Below, piece after piece: positions 1 to 9,529 of a stretch of 64,000 bases of DNA. This stretch comes from an uncultured Pelagibacteraceae bacterium. GTDB taxonomy: Bacteria > Pseudomonadota > Alphaproteobacteria > Pelagibacterales > Pelagibacteraceae. Every line of letters begins with the position of its first letter. Within the stretch, counting starts at the first letter, position 1. Below the pieces are notes generated by a model. The model had not been told where the DNA came from, searched no databases, and saw nothing but the letters and a program-made list of their open reading frames with translations. Made by a program: the position numbers and the translations under genes. The stretch spans positions 1 to 64,000 of the forward strand of contig CACIGI010000003.1 of NCBI GenBank assembly GCA_902586125.1, in the 5' to 3' direction.

Positions 1-1020
1 TAGATAACCAATTGCTATGTGAATTTTATTTGTATTACCCACTCCGTGTGCATTATTATGTTCCCAAATAAAAAATAAACTAAAGTTATCATCATAAATA
101 ACATCAACACCTACTTCACCATTAATATTGTGTAATGCTCCAGAATTTAATTCAGTATCAAATTTACTTGAGCTATCACTTATGTAAGAATACTTTATGT
201 TAGAAGAGCGGTGTAAATTAGCTTGATATTCAATCTTGCCATGAGCTTTCATTTTATATTTTTTATTGTTTAATTCTTCAACTGAAGCTAGAGATAATCT
301 TAAATTTCTTGACTGAATACTTTGTTTATCAAATCTCATTGCAGTTTTTCCACTTTCAGAATAACTACTTAACAACGTATATCCTAAATCTACTTGAACA
401 GCTGGTATCAAGGTAAGTTCTTCTTTTTCAATTTCTTCTTTCAATTTTAAAGTTCCATAGATTTGTTTACCATTTCTATTTCCGGTTAATTGATTTCCAT
501 CTAAGACACTTGAGATATCTGAATTAAGTGCACCCATACCAATAACCGTATCTAAAAATCTACTATCGTCTTTTACTGGAGTAGTTGAATAATAAGTTAA
601 GTTATAAGTATTAGTATCTAATTTACTTCCATCGATACCAACTTTAACGTCATTTTGACTAAATCTAAACGCTAGCCCCTTAATCTCTCCATCATCAGTA
701 AACTTGTCAGCACCAATAGTAATACCATCGGTATAGATTTTTTTCTTAGAAGAAGTATCTGTTTCACGGACTTTACCAAAGGCTAAACTTCCCTCAGCCC
801 AATAAAAAATATCTTTATTTTTACTTTTTTCTTTAGATGTAGTGGAAACCTGAATAGCTTCAGCAAGAGAAGCTAACATTTGATTAGAAAAATTAAGTTT
901 AATATTTCTAAAGCTTAAATCTTGAAGATCTTTATTTCGTCTAATCCATTTTAAACGATTGAGCGCTGTGTCTGTTGAGTGTTCAATTGTTCTGTTTGCA
1001 ATATTAACTTGAGCTTCAGC
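1..1020. repeat. Direct DNA repeat (copy A) matching ~2234..3255, encoding the linker/barrel region
   Basis: Long near-identical stretches by eye, e.g. 'gccccttaatctctccatcatcagtaaacttgtcagcacc' and 'tagataaccaattgctatgtgaatttt' in both copies. Confidence 0.8.
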
Positions 1021-1950
1021 CACTCCTCTTCTATCTCCTTCAGTGATCTCTGTACATTTTCCAGCAAAAAGATTGAACGGACAAGGTAAGTGATACTCTT
1101 TAACTAAATCATCAATTCCTGCAACATACATTCTTAACCCGGAGGGACTAAAGTCTATACTACTGGCGTCAGTCTCGGTATCCCTTGCACCACCATCAAA
1201 AGAAGCTGTCGCAATATTAAAACCCTCAGATAAAGTATATTGATTAACAGCATTTACTTGTGAGTCTACCATAAACAATCTTGTACCACTTTGATTGAAC
1301 ACTATACCATTATGTGTAGATCCATTCAAAAGTGTTGTCACTGCAGCAGATCTTATAAAATTAGCTCCACCCGAAAGATCAAAACTTTTGTTTAATGAAT
1401 ATTGATGCAAGCCAAACGCTTGCTCAGTAATAATCATAATTTTGCCATCAGGACTAAAAGTTAGACCATTTAAAAAGCTAGTAAGTTGCGGTGAAACATC
1501 AATAAAATTTCCAGTATACGTTACTGATGCCGATGATATATCGAAATTTGTAGAGAGCGAGTATTCAAATACTTTTCTTTCTCCTCTTCCAGCAATAAAC
1601 ATTTTTGATCCATCATTGTTAAACTTAACTTTAAAAGGTTTACTAGATTGACCACTAACTGATAGGCTTTGGACAAAAGAAGCTGTCGATATGTTGTAAG
1701 GTGTTGATAAAATATATTCAAATACACTTCTTGTTTGTTGTTCAACCGTAAACATTTTTTTTCCATCATTACTAAATGTAATATCTCTAGGGTCGGTTGT
1801 TTGAGCTGAAGTATCGAATCTTCGTATTTCATAGTTGGAAGTAGAAAGTGTGTCGCCACTTGCTATAAAATTCGCATACGCGTTTTGAGCAAAAAAATTA
1901 GATATTACAAAAAAAAAAGATAAAAATATGTAGATCTTATTTTTTTTCAT
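1..1950 (-). CDS. Predicted surface/autotransporter-like protein, propeller-like repeats plus C-terminal barrel (3' end beyond window), paralog of 2057..4345
   Basis: Start codon at 1950 (MKKNKIYIFLSFFFVISNFFAQNAYA..., signal peptide); frame open to position 1 and ending ...IHIAIGYL, colinear with the 762 aa neighbour. Not in the ORF track, probably because no stop lies in the window. Confidence 0.8.
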   Translation of the reverse strand, partial: MKKNKIYIFLSFFFVISNFFAQNAYANFIASGDTLSTSNYEIRRFDTSAQTTDPRDITFSNDGKKMFTVEQQTRSVFEYILSTPYNISTASFVQSLSVSGQSSKPFKVKFNNDGSKMFIAGRGERKVFEYSLSTNFDISSASVTYTGNFIDVSPQLTSFLNGLTFSPDGKIMIITEQAFGLHQYSLNKSFDLSGGANFIRSAAVTTLLNGSTHNGIVFNQSGTRLFMVDSQVNAVNQYTLSEGFNIATASFDGGARDTETDASSIDFSPSGLRMYVAGIDDLVKEYHLPCPFNLFAGKCTEITEGDRRGVAEAQVNIANRTIEHSTDTALNRLKWIRRNKDLQDLSFRNIKLNFSNQMLASLAEAIQVSTTSKEKSKNKDIFYWAEGSLAFGKVRETDTSSKKKIYTDGITIGADKFTDDGEIKGLAFRFSQNDVKVGIDGSKLDTNTYNLTYYSTTPVKDDSRFLDTVIGMGALNSDISSVLDGNQLTGNRNGKQIYGTLKLKEEIEKEELTLIPAVQVDLGYTLLSSYSESGKTAMRFDKQSIQSRNLRLSLASVEELNNKKYKMKAHGKIEYQANLHRSSNIKYSYISDSSSKFDTELNSGALHNINGEVGVDVIYDDNFSLFFIWEHNNAHGVGNTNKIHIAIGYL

Positions 1951-2056
1951 AAATTTTATAAATTAATTTTTAATTATTAAGGAACAAAAATAACAGAAAT
2001 GTTAAAAATTTGAACTATAATTAGGTGTTTTACTATAACCTATATTTGAGCTTGGC

Positions 2057-4345
2057 TTAAAAAACTTTTCTTAAATTTAAGGCAATTTCATCAATGGTTT
2101 CAGGTCTCATCGCATTATTATTTAATAAATGAAAATCAATATCTAAACCATTAACATTTTTAGTATAAATATATTTTGATTTTAAAATTTCATCTCCTTC
2201 GATTTTAAAAGCAAAATTAGTATTTTTTTGCGGTAGATAACCAATTGCTATGTGAATTTTTTGAGTATGACTAAAGCCAAGTGCCTTATTATGTTCCCAA
2301 ATAAAAAATAAACTAAAGTTATCATCGTAAATAATATCAATACCTACTTCACCATTAATATTGTGTAATGCACCTGCAGTGAATTTAGTATCAAACTTAC
2401 CACTCGCACTATCACCAATATAGGAATATTTCGCATTTGAGGAACGATTTAGATTAGCTTGGTACTCAATTTTACCATGTTTTTTCATTTTATATTTTTT
2501 ATTGTTTAATTCTTCAACTGAAGCTAGGGATAATCTTAAATTTCTTGATTGAATACTTTGTTTATCAAATCTCATCGCAGTTTTTCCACTTTCAGAATAA
2601 TCACTTAATAGTGTATAACCAAAATCTATTTGACCTGCTGGGATTAAAATATGTTCATCTTTTTTAATCTCCTCTTTCAATTTTAAAGTTCCATAGATTT
2701 GTTTACCATTTCTATTTCCGGTTAATTGATTTCCATCTAAGACACTTAAAATTTTTGATTTCAAAGCGCCAATACCAATAACCGCATCTAAAAATCTATT
2801 GTCGTCTTTTACTGGAGTAGTTGAATAATAAGTTAAGTTATAAGTATCAGTATTTAACCCACTTCCAACCGTACCTACACTCACATCATTTTGGCTAAAT
2901 CTAAATGCTAGCCCCTTAATCTCTCCATCATCAGTAAACTTGTCAGCACCAATGGTGATACCATCGGTATAGATTTTTTTCTTAGATGATGTATCGGTTT
3001 CTCGAACTTTACCAAAGGCTAAACTTCCCTCAGTCCAATAAAAAATATCTTTATTTTTATTATTTTCTTTAGGAGATGTTGAAACTTTAATAGCTTCAGT
3101 AAGAGAAGCTAACATTTGATTAGAAAAATTAAGTTTTAAATTTTGATAACTTAAGTTTTGAAGATCTTTGTTTCGTCTAATCCATTTTAGTCGATTGAGA
3201 GCTGTATCGGTTGAGTACTCAATCGTTCTTTTTGCTACTTCAATTTGAGCTTCGACCAATCCTTTACGATCCCCTGCAGTAATTTCGGGGCACTTACCCT
3301 CAATGATATTAAATGGACAAGTTAAATCATAATGAAAGATCTCGTCTTGGCCATTGTCTCGATCACTTGTTACGTACATCTGTAATCCATTTTTGCTAAA
3401 TGCAATTCCTCGAGGTTGAGAGTTTGAGTCAGCCATTCCATGACCTGCTCCACCAATCTGTAAACTTCCATCTATTGTAAATGAAGATGTATCAAAAGCT
3501 TTTGAGAGTGAAATTTGAGTAACTCTCATAGTTCCGCCATGGGCATGACTTGTAACAAATAATCTTTTTCCATTTGCACTAAATCTCATACCTGCTGGAT
3601 TATCCGTTCCAATTGTAACTGATGTTGTAAATTCTATTCCTGCAGACGTTACTATTGATAATGTGGATAAATCATATGGAGTTGAAAGTGTGTATTCATA
3701 AAGTCTAGAGTCAACCGAGCCATTATGAACATCATAAAAAAGTAAAAACAGTTTAGAACCATCATTATTAATTTCTATTGATTGCAATCTGTGTAATCTT
3801 AAATTTTGAGTATAATCAAAATTTCCAGCTTGACTGCCAGTGTTAAAGCCACTTGAATCAAGATCTGTTGTTTCTGAAGCAAGATTACAAGTTGAGATGT
3901 CATATGGTGAACTTAAATTAAATACGTAAGCCTTATCTTTATCAGCTACATTAGCATTACCTGATCTTGTAACGACCAATAATTTCATTCCATCTTTACT
4001 GATTTCTAAATCATATATTTGTTCTAATGCATCTGCACCAGTCAATATACATCTCTCGCTGTCTCCCGCATAAACTCTCGAAGAAATGTCGTAAGGAATA
4101 GATAAATTATATTCATTTATAAAATGAAGTTCATTGGCATCTTTCATATTAAAATTGTTTGAATAACTTACAAACACTTTTGTTCCATTATGGTTGAATT
4201 CTATACCGGCAGTAAGACCAGCAGTACCACCAGAGGCATAGTTATCAAAATCAACTTCTTGATTAAAGGTTACATATCCCGCAAATAAATTGGTACACGG
4301 AAATAGAAATAAAAAAACTAAAATGAAATTTCTAATTTTTTTCAT
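2057..4345 (-). CDS. Predicted surface protein with repeated 'LSxPYDIS...F..DGxKMFV' units and C-terminal autotransporter-like beta-barrel
   Basis: 762 aa, signal peptide, repeated propeller-like units, CPFN..xC linker, terminal Phe (RKVF) typical of outer-membrane proteins. Confidence 0.75.
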   Translation of the reverse strand: MKKIRNFILVFLFLFPCTNLFAGYVTFNQEVDFDNYASGGTAGLTAGIEFNHNGTKVFVSYSNNFNMKDANELHFINEYNLSIPYDISSRVYAGDSERCILTGADALEQIYDLEISKDGMKLLVVTRSGNANVADKDKAYVFNLSSPYDISTCNLASETTDLDSSGFNTGSQAGNFDYTQNLRLHRLQSIEINNDGSKLFLLFYDVHNGSVDSRLYEYTLSTPYDLSTLSIVTSAGIEFTTSVTIGTDNPAGMRFSANGKRLFVTSHAHGGTMRVTQISLSKAFDTSSFTIDGSLQIGGAGHGMADSNSQPRGIAFSKNGLQMYVTSDRDNGQDEIFHYDLTCPFNIIEGKCPEITAGDRKGLVEAQIEVAKRTIEYSTDTALNRLKWIRRNKDLQNLSYQNLKLNFSNQMLASLTEAIKVSTSPKENNKNKDIFYWTEGSLAFGKVRETDTSSKKKIYTDGITIGADKFTDDGEIKGLAFRFSQNDVSVGTVGSGLNTDTYNLTYYSTTPVKDDNRFLDAVIGIGALKSKILSVLDGNQLTGNRNGKQIYGTLKLKEEIKKDEHILIPAGQIDFGYTLLSDYSESGKTAMRFDKQSIQSRNLRLSLASVEELNNKKYKMKKHGKIEYQANLNRSSNAKYSYIGDSASGKFDTKFTAGALHNINGEVGIDIIYDDNFSLFFIWEHNKALGFSHTQKIHIAIGYLPQKNTNFAFKIEGDEILKSKYIYTKNVNGLDIDFHLLNNNAMRPETIDEIALNLRKVF
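2234..3255. repeat. Direct DNA repeat (copy B) matching ~1..1020
   Basis: See copy A. Confidence 0.8.
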
Positions 4346-4352
4346 GCAAAAA

Positions 4353-6557
4353 CTAGAAAGTACCAGAAATCTCTAAATTTGCACCATAATCTGGGATTTT
4401 ACTAAATAAACTATAATTAGAATTTAATTTTAAATTAAAATTACCAAAATTTTTTAAATAACTAATCGTCGTCTTATTATTATTTGTTGGATCATAAATC
4501 ACATCAAAATTTGCTTGATGAACTTGTTTTTTTCCTAATTTAAATAATAAACTATCTGAGTAAGCACTATCGCTTAAACTTTGAAATCTTTCATAGTTGA
4601 TTGCAAAAGTATAACCATTAATATTCGCATATTCGAAACCAATATTTCCTCTAGTATTATGTAATGAATGTTTTTTTATAGTTTTTCTAACTAGTACATT
4701 GTCGTGATAATTTTTAAAAAAATGATCAATATCTGGAGTTAAATCATAAATATACTCTACAAAACCATTTCTACTGATAGTTTTTTCATCTAAATATAAA
4801 ATATCATCAAACTTTAGACCTCCTGAAATATTTCCAGTCTTAAATGTTAGTCTCTCATGTAAATCCACACTATTTGTAGCAGAGGTACCAAAATCTGTAT
4901 ATTCTGAGAGCTGAGTGATGCCTAATTCTAATTTTCCAAAAGGAATTAAATCATAGTCAGTATACTCATTTTCATTTTGATAAGTGAGTGATGTAAAAAT
5001 TTGTCTACCATATCGCTCTCCTGTAATTGTGCCCTTTACTAATTGATCAATACTTAAGAAACTTGCCCCAATTAAAGCGTTTAAATTTGATTTGCCGTCA
5101 AGAGGTAAGCTGCTATAGAGATTTAAGGTATAGGCTTGTGAGTCTAGTTTACTTCCAGCATCTGTATCAATTTTGACATCATCATTGCCATATCGAAAAG
5201 CCAAGCCAAAAATTTTATTATCAATTAATTTATCAGCTCCAAACATAATACCTCTTGTTCTTATGTCTTTTGGTTTAACGAAACCTTTTTCGCCTACTCT
5301 GCCAAATGAAATATCTCCATGAGACCAATGAGACCAATTTCTCATATTCTTGAAAGGATTTTTATCTTTTAAGGATGCATGAATATATTGATTATTATTA
5401 AGTGAGTTTTCTAAATTATGTTTTAATGAGTTCTCTAACTTATGCTTAAATGAAGCTAAAATTGGATTATTGATATCTAGTTTAATATCATGACTGTTTA
5501 AATTTCTTTTTTCCTCATTTCTACGTAACCAATCGAATCTTCTGAAAATTGTATTTGAATTTTGATAAATTACATTTTTAGCAATTTCTGCTTGAGCCCC
5601 TATTGCTGTAGCAACTTCTGCTTCACAAATTACAATTCCAAAGGGGCAACTTAGATCATACTCAAAAACTTTATTTTTTAAGGTACCATTCCAAGTAACC
5701 TGATAAAATTTCATACCATTTTTCGCAAAACGCATACCTCCTGCTGATCCATCAGCTCCTGCAGCACTAAAAACATTCACTACACTTCCAACGAAAGTTG
5801 CTGTTGAAGTATCAAAACCAGTACTTAACTTATAAACATAAATCTTATTATTTGTTGATGCTTCGTTTGACTCAATAACATACATTCTTGTACCATCATC
5901 ATCAAAATCAAAATCTTGTAATGTTTTAGAATTTTCGGTTATTGCAAAAAAATTTCCAAAACTTGCTGAACCTGGCAAAAAGGGAGTGCTTAGATTAAAT
6001 TCAGCAATACCAACTGTACCGTTGACATCCATCAAGAACATTTTTGTTCCATCGTTATTAAAACGTATACCATGAGACCTACGAGCACTATCCGAGCCAC
6101 CTTCACCAGCTGCAAAGGTTGCCCAATCTACCCCATCATCTGCATCTTTTGAAAAATTAGATATATCATAAGGAGTCGATAAACTATGGACATTCATATT
6201 CCCAGCCATATCTATTGCATATAGTTTTGTACCATCGCTATTAAATGTGTGACCTTCCAATCGATTACTTACTAAAAAATCACCACTGTCACCACTATTT
6301 ACATTTAAAGTAACTATTGAAGCAGTATCTATTGATGACACATTAAATGGAATACTTAAATCATACTGGGTTATAACAGGCGAAGTTCCATACTGAGAAA
6401 AGTGTATTCTGGTTCCATCTGGAGTTAAAGTTACTCCAATCGCTTGATTTACATTTGTGTCTGCTGAGCGTACAAAAGTTGGCTTAACTTCTGCTTTCAA
6501 ATATGTAAATTGAAATACAAGTAAAAATAATATTAGGCAATTTATTATTTTTTGCAT
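4353..6557 (-). CDS. Predicted surface protein, same family (propeller-like repeats plus barrel)
   Basis: 734 aa, signal peptide, repeats 'LSTPYDISNFS', 'NNDGTKMFLM', CPFGIVIC linker, ends NLEISGTF. Confidence 0.75.
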   Translation of the reverse strand: MQKIINCLILFLLVFQFTYLKAEVKPTFVRSADTNVNQAIGVTLTPDGTRIHFSQYGTSPVITQYDLSIPFNVSSIDTASIVTLNVNSGDSGDFLVSNRLEGHTFNSDGTKLYAIDMAGNMNVHSLSTPYDISNFSKDADDGVDWATFAAGEGGSDSARRSHGIRFNNDGTKMFLMDVNGTVGIAEFNLSTPFLPGSASFGNFFAITENSKTLQDFDFDDDGTRMYVIESNEASTNNKIYVYKLSTGFDTSTATFVGSVVNVFSAAGADGSAGGMRFAKNGMKFYQVTWNGTLKNKVFEYDLSCPFGIVICEAEVATAIGAQAEIAKNVIYQNSNTIFRRFDWLRRNEEKRNLNSHDIKLDINNPILASFKHKLENSLKHNLENSLNNNQYIHASLKDKNPFKNMRNWSHWSHGDISFGRVGEKGFVKPKDIRTRGIMFGADKLIDNKIFGLAFRYGNDDVKIDTDAGSKLDSQAYTLNLYSSLPLDGKSNLNALIGASFLSIDQLVKGTITGERYGRQIFTSLTYQNENEYTDYDLIPFGKLELGITQLSEYTDFGTSATNSVDLHERLTFKTGNISGGLKFDDILYLDEKTISRNGFVEYIYDLTPDIDHFFKNYHDNVLVRKTIKKHSLHNTRGNIGFEYANINGYTFAINYERFQSLSDSAYSDSLLFKLGKKQVHQANFDVIYDPTNNNKTTISYLKNFGNFNLKLNSNYSLFSKIPDYGANLEISGTF

Positions 6558-6693
6558 AACCCATATTATAATTTAAAAAATATCAATAAAGTCAAAAAGA
6601 ACTAAGTTAAAAATTTTACTCTTAAAAAATATTAATTTCCTATCATAAAAATAATTATTTTTTTAAGTAATATTTTGGTTATTTGCTTTTAAA

Positions 6694-9099
6694 CTAGAAA
6701 GTTCCAGAAATTTCTAGATTTACCCCATAGTCTGGAATTTTATCATATAAACTATAGTTAGAATTTAATTTAAGATTTAAATTACCAAGATTTTTATTGA
6801 AGCTGATGTTCGCATAATTTTGATTGAGAGGATCAAAATCTAAAGCAAAATTATTTTCGTCTGTTTCTTTTGAGCGACTAATTTTAATTATAAACCTTTC
6901 AGTGATAGCTTTATCTATGAAATCATCATAATTTAAAGGTGATCCTTTAATAGCGAATGTTTTCTCATACATCGGTGATAAAGTGAGACCATCAGGATAA
7001 ATCAGTTCAAAACCTAGTCTGGTTCTTAGATTTGATTCAGAATATGCCCCGTTAATAGTGTCAGTATTTACTTGATTTGAACCTACTAGTGAATAATCAT
7101 AATCAATATCACTTGTTAAATCATAATAAAATTCCATTCCTCCCATCGGTTGAAAGGTTTTATCATTTATAATTATCTGATCTGTCTCGAACAAAAACCC
7201 ACTGGAAATTTGTCCACTTGTGAACGTGTCTTCATGGTATCTGATATTTTGCGCAGGTGAAATTGCATCACTTATAAAATCTGTATATTCACCTAACCTT
7301 GTAATTCCAAAAGTCAATTTTGTTGTAGGTGTTAGATTTAATTTACTATAGGTATTTTTAGTTCTAAAATCTATTGCAGTGAACAATTGTTTACCGTATC
7401 TTTGGCCTGATTTTTTTCCTAAATAATGACTATCTATCTTAAGCGCACTCAAACCTAAAACTGCATTTAAATATTTTTCTTTATCCTTTGGCATAACGCC
7501 ATATAAATTCAATGTTAACGAGTCCATGTGAATATTTTGTTTTGTTTGAGCAATGTTCGATCTGCCATTGCCATATCTTATTGCCCAACCAAAAAATTTA
7601 TTATCACTGAATTTTCTATCAGCACCAAATGTTATTCCCTCAGTTCTAATACTTTTTGCATTTTCAAATCCCAATTTATCAAAATTACTTAAGGATAAGT
7701 CACCTAAGCTCCATGAAGACCATTTAGATTTCTTCTGATCCTTTTTTGGGGTACTTACAAGAGTAGCTATCTTTTCTTTAGCAGCTGGCTTTAAGCTCAT
7801 TGCTAAACTCTTCAATAAAGGATTTGGATAATTGATGTTGATGTTATGACTGGTGAAGTTTTCTTCATCTCTATTTCTTTTGATCCATTCAAATCTGTAA
7901 AAAATTGAGGAGATATTTAAAGCAATATTTTGTTTAGCTAATTCAACTTGAGAACTAATACTTGCGGTTGGATCTGATACACAAGCAACAACACCAAAAG
8001 GACATTCAAGGTCAAATTGATAAATATTATCCACCGCCTGACCCCTATCTACTTGTGAAATAAATAATTTCATACCATCGCTTGAAAAGGAAAATCCCCA
8101 TATTATTCCATGACCAACTGGGTATCCTTTTGCTGTATCTGCTGCTCGTAAAGCTCCTCCAGGGGACACACGATAAAGAAAATCGTGGCCCCCAACATGA
8201 GTTGCTGTTGAAACATCGTAATTTTTACCTAAACTAAATTGTTGAATACTATTAGTATGATCAGATCCTTTAAAAACTGAGATAAACATTGCACTACCAT
8301 TATCATTAAATTCAATATCTCTAGTTGATGTATCATCTGCAATTCCAATTGTACGTAAGTCTAGACTATGTATTTGTGTAGCAGATGTGATATCAAATGC
8401 TGTTGATAATGAATAAGTTATTAGCGTAGGTGTGTCAGTAGTTGCAAGCAAAGAATACATTTTTGTACCGTCTCTGCTAATCGAAAAACCACCTATTGAA
8501 TGATTATTAAAATCAAATTCATTTACATATACCGCTGTTCTAAAATCAAAAGCTGTGCTTAAATCAAATCTATGTACTTCAGATTCAGCACTCATAATAT
8601 AAAAAATTTTACCACCTTGAGCTACATGAATACTTCTATATGCAGTAGTTTCAGTGCTCATACCTTGTGCCAAAAAATCTGGATGATCAATATCAAAACC
8701 ATCAATATCATCACAAGTATGTGTTCCAAGGAAAGTTTTTACAGTGTTTAATTCAAATGGAGTACTAACTTTATTCATAGATAAATCAAGATCACCAAAA
8801 TCAGATTCATTCATATTAGCATTTGTAGTAAAAACCATTCTACCGTCATTGCTCCATATAATATCTCTAAGATCTTCGGTTCGATCATTATCAAGCTCAA
8901 CTGTTGTTCTTTGAGAACTAAAACAACCGGATGCACCAGAAGGTATTCTATTATCTTTATGTGTAAGTGTTAAAGCGGCGGCTAGAGCTAGTGTAGAAAA
9001 AAAAATCCCTAAAAGGATTAGGAATACATTTGTTTTAAGAGAACCTTTTAATACAGATTTTAAAATCTTTTTTGATTTTAATTGTCTCAAAACTTTCAT
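6694..9099 (-). CDS. Predicted surface protein, same family (propeller-like repeats plus barrel)
   Basis: 801 aa, hydrophobic N-terminus, repeats, CPFGVVAC linker, C-terminus nearly identical to the 734 aa paralog (YDKIPDYGVNLEISGTF). Confidence 0.75.
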   Translation of the reverse strand: MKVLRQLKSKKILKSVLKGSLKTNVFLILLGIFFSTLALAAALTLTHKDNRIPSGASGCFSSQRTTVELDNDRTEDLRDIIWSNDGRMVFTTNANMNESDFGDLDLSMNKVSTPFELNTVKTFLGTHTCDDIDGFDIDHPDFLAQGMSTETTAYRSIHVAQGGKIFYIMSAESEVHRFDLSTAFDFRTAVYVNEFDFNNHSIGGFSISRDGTKMYSLLATTDTPTLITYSLSTAFDITSATQIHSLDLRTIGIADDTSTRDIEFNDNGSAMFISVFKGSDHTNSIQQFSLGKNYDVSTATHVGGHDFLYRVSPGGALRAADTAKGYPVGHGIIWGFSFSSDGMKLFISQVDRGQAVDNIYQFDLECPFGVVACVSDPTASISSQVELAKQNIALNISSIFYRFEWIKRNRDEENFTSHNININYPNPLLKSLAMSLKPAAKEKIATLVSTPKKDQKKSKWSSWSLGDLSLSNFDKLGFENAKSIRTEGITFGADRKFSDNKFFGWAIRYGNGRSNIAQTKQNIHMDSLTLNLYGVMPKDKEKYLNAVLGLSALKIDSHYLGKKSGQRYGKQLFTAIDFRTKNTYSKLNLTPTTKLTFGITRLGEYTDFISDAISPAQNIRYHEDTFTSGQISSGFLFETDQIIINDKTFQPMGGMEFYYDLTSDIDYDYSLVGSNQVNTDTINGAYSESNLRTRLGFELIYPDGLTLSPMYEKTFAIKGSPLNYDDFIDKAITERFIIKISRSKETDENNFALDFDPLNQNYANISFNKNLGNLNLKLNSNYSLYDKIPDYGVNLEISGTF

Positions 9100-9175
9100 A
9101 AGACAAATTTATATTTTGATTTATAGACGAGTCAAAAAGATAATTTAGCGTAAAAAAGTGATAAAACGTAAATAT

Positions 9176-9466
9176 TTATCGAAGAACACTTAGTGGATCG
9201 TGATAACAACCTGTTTCCTCTATCGTCTCAAAAAATATATTATTGATTTCTGAAGAATGAAAAGTTTGACAAATTCTTTCTGCTTCTAAATTATTAGCAT
9301 AGTCTTTTTTCGCTTCGTTAATCGCTAATGAACTTGATAAAGAAGTTGTTGCTTGAGCAAAACTTCCTGTGTGAGCCAATGTTATACTCGGACCTATTAC
9401 AGCAGTGTATTGAGTACAATTACTCAATATCGGTAATAGTAACAATAAAAAAAAGATTCGTTTCAC
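9176..9466 (-). CDS. Small predicted lipoprotein
   Basis: 96 aa; lipobox-like MKRIFFLLLLLPILSNC. Confidence 0.6.
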   Translation of the reverse strand: MKRIFFLLLLLPILSNCTQYTAVIGPSITLAHTGSFAQATTSLSSSLAINEAKKDYANNLEAERICQTFHSSEINNIFFETIEETGCYHDPLSVLR

Positions 9467-9529
9467 AACTGCAATCTACATAAAAATGATTAATTTTAAA
9501 CAACCAATTTATTCAATTTGGGTTTCAAA

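Noticed and set aside
1521-1859. - strand 112 aa ORF
   Set aside because: Alternative frame inside the open partial surface-protein gene 1..1950.
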